A DNA stretch of 64,000 nucleotides from NCBI GenBank assembly GCA_033239125.1, contig BSWB01000004.1:126861235-126925234 (forward strand), read 5' to 3'. A model generated the notes under the pieces. The model saw only the letters and a program-made list of their open reading frames with translations. It was not told the DNA's origin and ran no database searches. Every line of letters starts with the position of its first letter. Within the stretch, counting starts at the first letter, position 1. The stretch is from Fagopyrum homotropicum (taxonomy: Eukaryota; Streptophyta; Magnoliopsida; Caryophyllales; Polygonaceae). Of this stretch, positions 46,039-57,720 are shown piece by piece. The position numbers were made by a program, and so were the translations under genes.

Positions 46039-47669
46039 TGTTAGCATGAAATATGACTATATTTTAGGCACTTGTTTTAGGTTTTTTTTCCTCTTTTATG
46101 TGTACACGAATATAAGTTTGAAGCATTTGTGAGCTCATTCACCCACTTTGTCGATATAGAGATCTACACTAGCTTTGTGTTGTTTATAGGTGAATAAAGG
46201 CTTGAATTGGAGCAAAATGTGGAAGGAAAGGAGTATTTGATCATGCTAGATGTCAAGGAGATGCTCTGGAGGAGCTAAGGAAGGAGCATGAGTGAAGAAC
46301 ATCACGAAATAAAGGCTTTCACAAAGGATTTGGACTTCCACGCCCTAAATTACGGCCGTGGACTTGGCCTTGGATTGTGGAGAGTGAATTTGGAGCACAA
46401 CAGAAAGTTCCACACCCTAAACCACGGCCATGGAAACTTGTACTAGACCGTGATTTCCATGACGATGTGACGTTTCATGTTTGCCACATCAGCGACGGTT
46501 ATTGGGTTTTTCTCGTAACCCTATTTCGCTCTATAAGAAGGCTTGAGAAGGGAGTTTCGAGGACGGTTGCTTAGGGTTTCATTTTGACCTTCGCTTGCAA
46601 TTCGGTGGAGAGTCGAGACGAAAGATCGGAGATCTCGGAGTGTGGCTTGTGAAAGACGCGATATTGAAGATTGCGTACTTTGGAGATTTTCTTAGGGTTT
46701 TGCTTTCAGAGACGGATTGACACTCCGTTCTTCATTGTTCCCTAAAATTGATGTGAGGATTCTTGTTCCATATTCTGAATTCATTAAACATACTACTTTA
46801 TTGTTTGGATTTAAGATTGACTTTGATTGGTTATTGAGTTTTCGAGGGTTTTTATCTTTCTTTCTTCTTAAATTGATATTTGATTCAATGACTATGATTA
46901 TTGGCTAAAACCCTTTAGCGATTCTAAGGTGAAGGGTTGATAGTTGTGGCTTAGATAATGATAGATCGATCATAGACAGATTGGACCCTGAGAGTGTCAG
47001 AAACCTCGTGAAACCCTAAATTACGGTCTGTTCTTGAGTTCCACGGCCGTGGAATCTCAAGATCCAGCCGTGATTTCCTCTATTTTACGACTTTTGCTTT
47101 TGCTTTGATCCAAAGTTAAAGATTTGCTTTAACCTAGCCTTGGCTTGCCTTTCCTAGGTAGTAGTGAGACTCAACATCCTCTATTTCGGTTTCGAGTGTC
47201 ACAACCTTAACCGTTTTATCCTATCTTTGATTCCTTGGGTTTGGGCTTGGGCATGGGTATTTGATATTAATTCTTACCTTTAGATCCTTTCTATACTGCA
47301 GCCTCAACAACCTTTATAGAGAGAGTCTTTGGGTGAGACATATAGGGTTTTGGAACTTCACCGTACTCAACCTTACATTAGTTATACCTTTGCAACCTCA
47401 ACTCTGTCCTTATATCTATAGAATATCTTGAATCGATTGCCACAATTGGATACTTGGATCTTTAGGATTCTTGTTTTCCCCAATATATTTGCAAAGCTTA
47501 TACTTTACTTGCTCGATAATTAGTGAACTGAATTTGATCCCCCAAATCCCTGAGTTCGATACTCTGGAATTCTTGCTTTACTACGCCGATCTGTACATTG
47601 CGGGTTCGCTTGCTTTGATTTCAGTTTTATAATTTAAAACTTATTTGCACGCACGCTTAGAGGCGAACA
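46039..47669 (+). repeat. 3' LTR of Athila-like element (1,631 bp)
   Basis: TGTTAGCATG...AGGCGAACA, followed by the CCTCC duplication. Block 1 is at 46337-46460 (one CACGGCCGTGG is now CACGGCCATGG), TATA-like box near 46529, block 2 with TTCCACGGCCGTGGAA at 47039-47054. Confidence 0.92.
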
Positions 47670-47674
47670 CCTCC

Positions 47675-49440
47675 ATCCGATTTACAACATGGCCATCATA
47701 CCCTTCCCTATTAGTGTGTGTAAGGATATCGATAAACTCAGTCGTAATTTCATTTCATATGGGGCCATGTGGATGACCGAAAGAGGATGCACACTGTTAA
47801 GTGGGAGGAGCTTTGTTTACCGAAAGTGAAAGGCGGGCTTGGCATTCTAAGTATGCATGGAACCAATAGAGCTCTCCTTGGCAAGCTGGCATGGAGATTT
47901 TAAAGGAGAAAGAAGGTTTGTCGACTCAAGTTCTTGAGAACAAGTATGGCAGAGAGAGTTCTAGGAGGCGTGTAGATGGATCCAATATTTGGCGTGGTAT
48001 TACTGATGGAGTACAACATGTTGTAGCTAAAGGAGCCAAGTGGATGTTGGGTGACGGCTGTTCCATAGGCTTTTGGCTGGATAAGTGGTTCAACGATGCT
48101 CCCTTGGAGAATCAGGCGCTCGTCACTCTGGATTCAATGGATCTGTCAAGAACTGTGAGAAGCTAGTGGACGGAGGATCTGGCCTGGGACTGTCATGCTA
48201 TCAATCAGCGCCTCCCGGCGACCATTATGCTGAACCTCGCTGGTATTAGCCCTGCGGGACTTGAGCTCTATGACTTGCGCAATGGTGAGCACTCTAGTAT
48301 CCCTGATGAGATTGGTTGGAGCCTCACCCATGATGGGAACTACTCCATCACGTCGGCCTATAAGCTCATCACCGGTGTTGACGACCTCCAACTCAACGAG
48401 GGATCTACTTTCAAAATAGTGTGGAAATTGAGAGTGCAAGAGAGAGTTAAGGTCTTCCTCTGGAAATTATTGAAGGGCGGTGTGTTGTGCAACGAGGAGA
48501 GGAGTAGACGCCACATCAGTAGGGTGGATGAGTGCAACAGTTGCAGATCATGCACGGAATCCCTCCTTCACCTTTTCAGAGATTGTTCGAAAGTGAAACC
48601 TATGTGGAGCTCTTTACAAGCGAACCTCTAGAATGCTGAATTTGTCAACGCCCCGTTTTCGGCTTGGTTAAGAGGTAATGTGGCTTCTAATTTCAATATT
48701 AATAATGATTACTGCTGGAATGAGATTTTTGCAGTTGGTATTTGGAGATCCTGGAAGTGGAGGAATGAGGTCACCTTCTCCAATGTCACCTATGAAGGCA
48801 ATAGAAGCTGAGACGTGCGCGAGGCAACCAAGGAGTATATCCGAGTCTGGAATAGGCGGCATGAGATTCATAGAAGACCTACCAAGAGCATGACCAGTGT
48901 AGCTTGTGAACCACCGCTGGAAGGTTTTATCAAGGTGAATACGGATGGCTCAAAGAAGGCTGATGGTTTAGCTAGTGCGGCAGGTGTTGTTAGGAACTCC
49001 GCAGGAGCGTGGGTGAGAGGTTTTGGAGTGAGCCTTGGGATATGTTCGGTCCCCATAGTCGAGCTATGGGGAATGGTTCATGGTCTAAGGTTTGCTTGGG
49101 AGTTGGGCTTCCGATTGGTTGTTATCGAATCGGATTCCCTGTTAGCTATTAACTTATATTAGGAGCAACATAGCCTCTCACCACCCTCTCACTAGTCTGG
49201 TACTCTTGTGCCAAGAATAATTAAAAAGAAATTGGGTTATCGAACTTCGTCATGCATACCGTGAGGCGGATAGAGTCGCGGACTATATTGCTAGCTAGTT
49301 TTGCTTTGAACCTTCCTATTGGATTTAACGTATTGTTTGACCCGCCGGAGGGTGTAGTTAACCTGTTACTGGATGATGTAAGGGGTCGGGTTATCCCCAC
49401 TTGAGGACTACTTAGCCTTTCCTATTTATAAAAGCGCGTC
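47675..49440 (+). pseudogene. LINE ORF2, C-terminal part (RT end, zinc-binding, RNase H)
   Basis: Joins 33067/33072 exactly across the Athila-like insertion (TLTKFVFTS then IPTYNMAIIPFP). It contains KVKGGLGILSMHGTNRALLG, a TAA at 47899, WMLGDGCSIGFWLDKWF, a TAG at 48163, and the RT zinc-binding region WKLRVQERVKVFLWKLLKGG with ECNSCRSCTESLLHLFRDCS. The RNase H-like domain starts GFIKVNTDGSKKADGLASAA (48924), with an IESDSLLAI Asp (49126). The end ELRHAYREADRVADYIAS lies near 49240-49300. Inactivated by stops and at least two shifts. Confidence 0.88.
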
Positions 49441-49475
49441 CAGATGCACCATACACCACTACCTCTCCTTCCAAC

Positions 49476-49493
49476 AAAAAAAAACAGTTTTCC
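49476..49493 (+). repeat. LINE poly(A) end and target-site duplication
   Basis: A9 is followed by (or overlaps) AAAACAGTTTTCC, the copy of 23371-23383. This proves the 26-kb span is one disrupted insertion. Confidence 0.9.
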
Positions 49494-50097
49494 AATTATA
49501 AACATTCTATAACTTAAATCATTAGTTGTCGTAGTTTCTCCTCTTCAGTTTAACTAGGATCAAGAAATGGAAAGTTTTGGTCATTTTATTTCTGCCTTTT
49601 TAGGGTATGTGTAGCATTTAATGTGGTAATTTTGTCCATCAGTTGTTCTTTTGTCAGAGTTAAGAAATTTTTATTTACAAGTGATGAAATTGAAATTGAC
49701 GAAGGACCATCCTCTAGCTCAATGCGCCCCACTTTTATTAAAGTCTAGATTGTACACATAAATTCAGTAATGTTGGTTGCTGACAGTCTCTTCTTCTTCA
49801 AGCTGTAATTTTTTTTCTTTTTTTTAATTTTTTCAAAATTCTCTTTTTTTTAACCATATTTGTTATGTGGTTGACATGTTTGACCTTGTGTGTAACAAAT
49901 GTTCTCCAATGAAAGAATTTGAGTAGAATAAGATAACACTCCAAATTTATACCTCTAATTAAGTTCAAATATTGTTGTGATTAATTATGATAGTATGATG
50001 CACTATTGTTTTTGTCCAAATTTATATACCTAATAAGTTCAAATATGTTCAAATATGGATGAAGATATGAAAATTCATCACCTGACCCATTAACTAA

Positions 50098-50373
50098 GGC
50101 TCTTCAAACGGTCCGGTCCGGACCAAACTGGACCGTTTCACTGTTAGTGTGAAAGGGTCTATGGACTAGACCGTAACGATCCGGTCCAATATGGTCCAGT
50201 CAGGACCGTTTTATTTTTTTATAAAAAAAAAAAATTTGTATTGATTAAATCCGGTCCGGTCTATGTTTGGACCAGACCAGACTGGATACTCTTCTTGTTC
50301 AAAAATAATTAAATTGTAAATTAACGGTTCAGACCAGACCGTAATTTTCAATCCAAATCTGTGCAGCCCTACC
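50098..50373. repeat. GGTCCGG-rich block, possible small non-autonomous element
   Basis: Many GGTCCGG/GACCGT words occur in both orientations. The left edge AAGGCTCTTCAAACGGTCCG and the reverse complement of the right edge TAGGGCTGCACAGATTTGGA are loosely similar. ACTAA lies at both flanks. It could be a degenerate TIR element; weak. Confidence 0.35.
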
Positions 50374-50637
50374 ACTAACCGACCCGATGTTCACTTGATG
50401 GTCACCGACACTTTAATTAAAAAAAACCGAAATTATTACTCTCCTAAATTAAACCCTAAACCAAAATATTATTTCACTTTCAACCAAAATATTCTTTTAC
50501 TTTCTAAAGATCACAAGTTTAAGCATTTTTTTCAAGTCCTTCACAAATTTAGTTTCAAGGTAACGTTGTTTTAGCTTTTACGGGAACATGTAAAATTGTT
50601 AATTTGCCAATTGATTAATCGAGTTGTTAAATTATCG

Positions 50638-50640
<3 letters not shown>

Positions 50641-50685
<45 letters not shown>

Positions 50686-50688
50686 TTT
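50641..50688. repeat. (TA)n microsatellite
   Basis: About 19 TA units with one interruption at the right end. Confidence 0.95.
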
Positions 50689-50801
50689 TATGTCTTTACA
50701 TTTCCGCTTCATATAAATTGAATACTCTAGGTGAAGATAACATTGTTATTTTTAGGTGATTACAAATGTCAAACTGTTTTTAATAAGGTTTGCTATTTTA
50801 A

Positions 50802-51890
50802 TCTATATACATATATTAAAGTCAAAGCATTTTATTCAACGTGGTTCATCCTAACTTATTTTATGCCATGTGTCATTTTTTTTAAAATTTTGATTTTTGT
50901 TAAAAAAAATTATATATACATTTACCATATTTAAATTAGTCAATAATGTAATAGTATAATTATCCTATAATAGAAGTTATATATATCTACTTACCATACA
51001 TGTCTTTTTATATATCTACACATATACATAAACATAGTTAAAATTATACTAATAGATTTATTATTCTACGATAAAAATTATACCAAAATAACTTTATATA
51101 TATAGTTATATATTTATCTATACTAAATATACTTTTTTATTTTATGTATAGATGCTAATGTATTTTAATTTTATTAAAAAAATGAAGAGATTATTTTTAT
51201 TCACGTGTCGTGATCTTAAAAACTTCACACAACGTGTCCTTTTCTTGCGCATCTTAATTTTATAATTATAGTAATTAACAAATTAATAAAAAAGCAATAA
51301 TATAGATAATAGATATATTATTTCTATTTATAATTTTATCACAATCTTCAATATATTCTTAAGATATCCTTTTCATAATTAAAAAAAAATTCTCACTTTT
51401 ATTTATAAAATGATTAGATTATTTATTATTCAACTTTAACATATAAATATATAGTTTTTATATTAATTAGGAAATAATCACTAACTTAAAAATTTATAAA
51501 TTTTTATAATATAATTATTACAACCTTTTTTTTATGGATATTATTTAAAACAATCTAAGATAATTTTGTAATTGAATTTTTTAAATGTTCTCTACTTTAA
51601 CATTTATATTTTAATTTTGAAATTTATTTATATTTTATCTTTTAAAAAATTTTATTTCACTTTTATCAACTTTATAAAATAGTCTACTAACATTAAATAA
51701 GATATGTAATATTGTCTAAATTAGTCTATTTTTATTGTTTATCTGAAACTATAATTAATTTAAATATAAGTTTTAATTAATCTTTCATTGGTTAATTAAA
51801 ACCATAATGTTATATAAATTTTTTTATAAAAATTTTAAAAATTATAAAATTCAAATTATATCCGTGCCTTATCACGGGAACTACACTAGT
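50802..51890 (+). mobile_element. Non-autonomous Helitron (1.09 kb)
   Basis: The 5' end TCTATATACATATATTAAAG (50802) is preceded by A. The 3' end has the stem CCGTG...CACGG (51862-51876) and CTAGT at 51886-51890, followed by T. Insertion between A and T without a target duplication fits Helitrons. The interior is 80% AT by eye, with no Rep/helicase frame. Confidence 0.7.
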
Positions 51891-52115
51891 TTATTATATA
51901 AGCGGTGCATTAGTTAAGGGAAAACACACTTTTAGCCTTTTAGAAAGATTATCCTACTTATATTTGATCTCCTTACTCGATCTTAACATTATACACTTAT
52001 CTGCAGATTACACATATTACACATGAGAGTTTGTTGACGTAGGAATATAATGCATGCACCACACTTAACCTATATATATATATATGTGACGCTTAGAATC
52101 TAAAGAGATCGAAAA
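51891..52115 (-). other. 3' UTR/downstream region of transporter gene
   Basis: Short AT-rich stretch downstream of the transporter stop codon. An AATAAA-type signal is not clear. It ends at the Helitron. Confidence 0.4.
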
Positions 52116-55100
52116 TCATGCATGGCAAATCACCTCTTTGTCTACGTCCTCAACAAGCCACTTCTCCTTGTAAACATACCTCTTCGAACACACCAAAAAC
52201 GCAAACAAGTTGACGACACTCAAACCACCCAATAACCAATAGAAGTTATAGAGCCTCCCCTCATTAAGATCATCCGCTATCCAGGGACGTCGGCCACCCA
52301 TAACGGCGTCGACCACCGTAACCAACGCCGAGCTCAAGAAAAACCCTAACGAAATAGTACTCAAGAACAGCCCTGTGCTCATCGTCTTCATCCCCTTGGG
52401 GCACTCTCGGAGGAAGAAGTCGAGTTGTCCGACGTACACAAACGCCTCCCCGGCTCCGACGAGAAAGAACTGCGGGACGAGGTAGAAAACCGTGAGAGGC
52501 ACCGTCTCGGAGCTAGGGTTTGACATGGCGAGACGCTTGAGCTCGGTGATCGCGGCTGCGACCATTCCGAGGACGGAGAGGACGAGGCCGACGCCGACTC
52601 GTTGGAGAGGGGAGAGGGCGTTGGGGAGGAGAGGGAGGAGGATGTGGTCATAGAAAGGGATTGTTAGGAGGATGGTGGCGACGAAGAAGGCGGTTAGGGA
52701 GGCGGCGGGGATGTCGAAGCGGCCGGCGAGGTTACGGTTCATTGTAGTGGCTTGAGCGACGGAGAAGGTGGTTAGTTGAGCGTAGACTGTCCAGAAGATG
52801 ATTGTGGTTGCCCAGATTGGGATCAATTTTATTACCATTTTGACTTCTTCAATGTCGGTGAGAGTGCATAGCTTCCATTTGTTTGGGTTTGAGTCATTTG
52901 GGTTCTTGATCGCTGCTTTTTCTAGGAACCTGCATAATTATATCGGAATTAAAATAATAAATAATTGAATTAAATAGGTTTTTTTTATATTTTTTTATTT
53001 AGTAAATTTTATTAAATTTATTCCACATAGAATTATTTTTAAAAAAAATTAAGTTAAATAGAAATATATTTATTAAATTAGTTTATATACTAGTTTCACA
53101 CATTACGATATTGGACATTATAGTTATGTATATTTCATATTATGTGCATGTTATAATACACCTTTTAGATAAATATATATGAGAAATCCAGTCAATAAAC
53201 AATAATAATATTATTATTATTGAAAAGAAATCCAAGGTTTGTAAAGAAAAAGAGGAGAATCTGGAGGGATGCGTGGTAATAAGCGAAAACCATGTGACTC
53301 CTAAATAATACTCAAATAGTTCCACTTCCATCCATTCCATATTAAATAATTTTGTATATCTTTCATTTTCAATTCATTTATTTATATTATTATAGAAGTA
53401 ATTTGGTTTACTACGTTTTTTTCTAATTTTGTGTTTGGTAAATGTACCTGTTGAGAGAAGAGTGTGTAAAGTTTGAGAATAAATACAAGAGGTTGAGATA
53501 TATTTACTTAATTGAAATATTAAAAAGCATATTTATTAATATAATTTTTTAAAAAGACTAGTTATTAAAATTATCCTTTATTATTTTAAGAAAATCCAAC
53601 TTGAGCATAGTTGGAGGAGGGTAGAGTAAGAATTTGATTATAAGTTAAAGAAGCAAAGTGTTAGTTGCAGTAGCGTGGATTTTTTAGTAAAAATCACAAA
53701 AATAAAGTTAATTAAGATTATTGTACGTTGCTCTAATTTTTGTTTGATAAATTTTAAACTATATTTATTTAATAAAGTTAATCACATTATTAGCATTCAC
53801 CGCTAGCAAGTTGCAAAGGTGACCCACCTACCTACCTACCTACCTACCTTTTTGGATTCATATTTTCTTCTGTTATTCCCGAATCTGCTTTCGTAACTAC
53901 AATTCATTACAATAACCTTAAAAGGATTCAGTATGCATTACAATCATTAAAGGTATATACTATAATAAAATCCATTCGTTTATTTTCAACTCTACACAAT
54001 TTCTATAAATTTAATTTAAAAACCGTATTCTTTTCCACTTTAAATTGGTGCATATAATTTTATAAGAAAACGTACGTTCTTACCTGTTACTTTGTTACTA
54101 GTTAGTTCAAAAATATTTTAGATCCGCAATCTTTCAACTTTAGATGTGAGGCTTCATGTAAAAAAGTATACATAATTGACATTCGTGACAAAGGAATTAG
54201 TATCTCATTAATTCTTTTTATAACTAACCTAAATACATGTTAGGATTGAAGATTCTATTACCGTACTAAAGTGAACTACAAATTGAGGTTAGGATACACA
54301 TATGAGTATTACAAACGTGTTAAACTCAAATCGAGCCCATACATGCATTATATACTATGTTTTAATACTACATTTTATATACTTAGTTAGACTCACAATC
54401 TTCCAAGACTTTATAAGAGTTAAAAAATTTATTATCACCAATAATAATTGTAGCCGGTTAAAAAGGTATGATTAGTTTATACCACAATTTGGACAACCAT
54501 TAATAATCATCAATCATTCACCCATACATTATTATGCGGTTAAACTATTTAATTTCAACACAATGATTAACATTAATTTTTCATCCCAAATTGTAAACCA
54601 ACTCAAGTGGCCTTACAATAAAAAGTAGTCAAAACCCAAGAAAAGACAACCATAGTAGTTCAAATTTTTCATCATTTTTGTTATTTTTAAAATCAATCAT
54701 TAACCTAAAAAGCAATTCATTGCCGAATAAGTATAACGTAGGTGGAGCCGTGAGAGACAAAAGTGAAGAGGAAAGATTCATTTTCCCTATCTTTCCTCAA
54801 CTTTACTGTATCGTAAATATCTTACTCCTATACACTCAAATATATTATTAATATTTATTTATAGATAATAACAAAAATTATTGTAATGAAAATTACCCTA
54901 AACAAGGAATATTATTAACTGCCTGATAAAATAATAACAGTTATTTATTTTTAAGGTAAAATAAACTGGATCTAAATATTTTATGAAAATATATATTTTG
55001 TGAGTGTGGCAGAAGATCCACAATAATGTCCACCGAATCTGAGATTGGATCCTATGCCCTAAAATGAATATTGCGATTAATAAATTAAGAAAAACTAACC

Positions 55101-57549
55101 TCAGCTGCTTGCTGCGGGCCAATTTATGCTTCTTTCCATTCGCAATCTCATCGACATCAAACAACGCCGACGCGTCCGACGGAGCCTCCAGGTGTCTCTT
55201 CCGCCACGCAGCCACAAACACGGCGGCAATCTGCGTGAGGGGGCTTCCGGCAAGCCTTTTAAAACGGTACCGTTTTGAACCAATCAAGAAAACACAAAGA
55301 CCGGAGACAATGGCGCAGCCGCATAGGGCGTAGCCCCATCGACGCCCCAAGTTGTCCTGGATGTAGACTAGTACGGTCACGGCTGCGAGGGAGCCCAGGT
55401 TGATGAAGAAGTAGAACCAGCTGAAGAACTTGCTCATCTCAGCTCCTTCTTCTTTGCTTGACTCCTCGAATTGGTCTGACCCGAACCCGGATACGCTCGA
55501 TTTCACCCCGCCTGTACCCAACGCCATCATGTATAGTGCTAGGTATAGTATCCCTAGCTGTGTGCTCGATGCTTCCGTGCATGGGGCCGTTCGTTCCGCC
55601 GTGCATGGCGGTGGCCGCAAGCTTGGGATTGTCGTTGATATTGTTAGTATTATCGCGCCCTGCATCAACAATATAACAAAATATGACTTGCCCATATTTA
55701 GCTAACAGAGCCGAAACTTTGTTCACACCTAAGTATTGTAACGTTTTGAGTCGGATGAATTGAATAAGCCTGAATCAAGATTTGGTAAACTCATTTATAA
55801 TCTACTAAATTCATATTCAACTTGTTTACTTTCAAATAGAACCTAAATTTTTTTGAGCTTATGTTCATAATAGATTTGCTTATTTGTTTCGGGTTATTTC
55901 TTGGTGTATATAACAACTATATGTACATCGAGTTGATTTGAGGTTCAAATAATTATGGGATAATCATGTCATTTTGGATTCAAAATAATAAGTTAGTCGT
56001 GTCGATACATAGCCCAGATTATTTTGTCGATATCAAATCAATCCAATATATGGCCCCTCAACTTTTTACCCAATTCTTTTGGACCTATAATTTTATAGCC
56101 AATAGATTTATGTAATTTATACTATAAAAAAAAGTTGAATGGCAACTAATTAAAGTTATGAAATAGAAATCTAACCTTAACTTTTCCATCTTTTGGTATT
56201 TTACATTTTTATTAAAAAAATTTGGAAATCTATTATACTTACTAAAACAGAGCACGGGTTGATGACGTGGCGCGTTGTGGACGCAGGATTTTTGAAATTG
56301 AGCTCCCACGATTAAAGCCAATAAATCATTATTTTTTACACTATTTTTTAAACCATAAAATCTTTTATTATTAAAATAATAATTTTTGTAGAAACCAAAT
56401 CTATTATACTTACTAAAACAGAGCACGGGTTGATGACGTGGCGCGCTGTGGACGCAGGATTTTTGAAATTGAGCTCCCACGATTAAAGCCAATAAATCTT
56501 TATTTTTTACACTATTTTTTAAACCATAAAATCTTTTATTATTAAAATAATAATTTTATAAAAACCAAATCTATTATACTTACTAAAACAGAGCACGAGT
56601 TGATGACGTGGCGCGCTGTAGATGCAGGATTAGATTAGAGAAGTATACAAAACAAAAGCACGTAAAAAAAAATCTATTTCACAATATTCTTTCTCATTTT
56701 TTTCAAAACCCGCACAAGGTGCGGGTATTATACTAGTTTCGGTTGATAATGAATGCATGTATCGTCAATAATTGTGGACATTCTGGAATTAAAAAAAAAA
56801 CTTTGTTTTTTTATTAAGAATAACCAAGATTAAAAAAAAAAATCATTGTTAGATTCTTATTTTCATGATCAGATTATAGTATTGAGAAATTGATGAGTCG
56901 TTTGGATTCGGTTGAGGCTCCCATTAAAACTATTTAGTTTGTGGAGACAGTAATTCATAGTATCATAATTATTTGATTAATATATATGATAATTTAAAAA
57001 TAAATTTGATTAATGAATTGATTAGCAAGGAGGATAATTCTGACCATTGCTTGAAGAGTGGCGAATACGGCAATGGTCAAGTACCTGTCCGACAACAAAT
57101 TATTGATTAATAAAAAACAAAATTAATATCCTTTAATTAAAACGGAAGTGTTTATTACTATTAGTAATAAAATACCTGCCAAAGAAAGTGTCAGCAACAA
57201 AGCCACCAAAGAGGCAGAGCATGAAGGAGGTTCCGAGGAAGTTGGTGACAACGTTAGCGGAGACGGCGTTTCCTAGGTGCATCACTCCGGTCAAGTACGT
57301 CACCAGATTCACGGCTATCCCTAACGTCGTCAGCCTTTCGTTTCCTTCCACTCCTGCAACCCAAATTAACATTTTTTTTTCAATATATGTATATTTATTA
57401 TTGAGTTCGAGTAGTGATGAATGATTGAATGAAGAACCTAAGATCATGGCGGCGGCTATCCAGCCACCGGTTTTGGAGCGGAGGGCGGGGCGGCCCTTGT
57501 AGTCCCAGGCGTCGGTCAGGGCGGCGTTCGTCTCAGATTCAACTTTCAT
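52116..57549 (-). CDS. NRT1/PTR family transporter, NPF6.2/NPF6.3-like, 5 exons
   Basis: Exons (minus): 57549-57438, 57353-57176, 57084-57045, 55659-55100, 52929-52116. All have GT-AG borders, and the phases close to 567 aa, typical for the family. It is a 12-TM proton-coupled plasma-membrane carrier. Features: DAWDYKGRP...SKTGGWIAAAM at the N-terminus; proton-coupling ExxER as E40GNER44; RYLTIAVFA with Thr100 at the place of the regulatory Thr101 of Arabidopsis NRT1.1; GGVKSSVSGFGSDQF (Lys of the TM4 salt bridge) and GAGEAFVYVGQ (Glu partner); end EVICHA. Tyr346 (FWTVYAQLTT) stands where NRT1.1 has nitrate-binding His356, so substrate may differ. Intron 3 (1.4 kb) holds Helitron ends; intron 4 is 2.2 kb. 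The subfamily assignment rests on remembered family motifs. No defect is seen. Confidence 0.92.
53826..53848. repeat. (CCTA)n microsatellite in intron 4
   Basis: Five to six CCTA/CTAC units in the large intron of the transporter gene. Confidence 0.9.
56229..56737 (+). mobile_element. Helitron with three tandem 5' ends
   Basis: TCTATTATACTTACTAAAAC begins at 56229, 56400 and 56570, giving two near-identical units of 171 and 170 bp plus a final 168-bp copy. Only the last has a 3' end: hairpin CCCGCAC-AAG-GTGCGGG (56709-56725), then CTAGT (56733-56737) followed by T. Each 5' end is preceded by A. The array lies in intron 3 of the transporter gene, antisense to it. Open frames across it are incidental. 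Confidence 0.82.
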
Positions 57550-57720
57550 CTTTTTAGCTTTTTTTTTAAATTTACTCTTTTTCCAAAGGGTTTGGAGGAT
57601 ATTTTAAAAGAGAAAAGTGATATGATTTATGAGACTATTGTAGTGGTATTTATAGGCAGGAAAGTGAGTTCTTAATTATTGTTTATTCAAAGATTCCATT
57701 TGATCGAATCCAAACGGAGA
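57550..57720 (-). promoter_or_regulatory. Core promoter and 5' UTR of transporter gene
   Basis: On the minus strand CCTATAAATACC (57645-57656) is a good TATA box about 100 bp upstream of the ATG, leaving a short leader rich in A and T. Confidence 0.6.

Larger units (their letters stand above)
33073..47669 (+). mobile_element. Athila-like Ty3/gypsy retrotransposon, 14.6 kb
   Basis: CCTCC at 33068-33072 and 47670-47674 is the target duplication. The 3' LTR is 46039-47669. The 5' LTR (33073-34668) is about 95% identical to it by eye over the first 250 bp. A tRNA-Asp-type PBS (TGGCGCCGTTGCCGG) starts at 34669. Gag, protease, RT, RNase H and integrase lie in one frame order without a chromodomain, followed by a further ORF in the position characteristic of Athila elements, then 1.3 kb of non-coding DNA and a PPT. 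A solo LTR of a related family (36351-38103) sits in gag-pol. Stops and shifts in each domain make it non-autonomous. Confidence 0.93.
23384..49480 (+). mobile_element. LINE split by two nested retrotransposons
   Basis: AAAACAGTTTTCC occurs at 23371-23383 and, after a poly(A) run, at 49481-49493: a target duplication of at least 13 bp. Between them, taking out 25885-31001 (copia) and 33073-47669 (Athila-like), lies a colinear plant LINE of about 6.4 kb: 5' UTR, ORF1 with DUF4283 and CCHC knuckle, then ORF2 with endonuclease, RT, zinc-binding domain and RNase H. ORF2 resumes exactly at each insertion junction, with 5-bp duplications. Independent stops and frameshifts show that it is dead. A second family member starts at 62800. 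Confidence 0.93.
49494..50801. other. Original spacer between the convergent host genes
   Basis: No complete gene. A plus-strand open stretch, 49659-49748 (VKKFLFTSDEIEIDEGPSSS, stop TAG 49746-49748), follows a TTTGTCAG acceptor-like site and could be an orphan last exon. Otherwise the DNA is AT-rich, with a GGTCCGG-rich block at 50098-50373. Confidence 0.45.

Noticed and set aside
55064..55726. Several open frames opposite transporter exon 4
   Set aside because: Shadows of the GC-rich coding exon; the transporter frame has conserved motifs and matching splice sites.
56085..56492. Minus-strand open frame with an internal peptide repeat
   Set aside because: The repeat is the tandem Helitron 5' end at 56229/56400, not a protein repeat.
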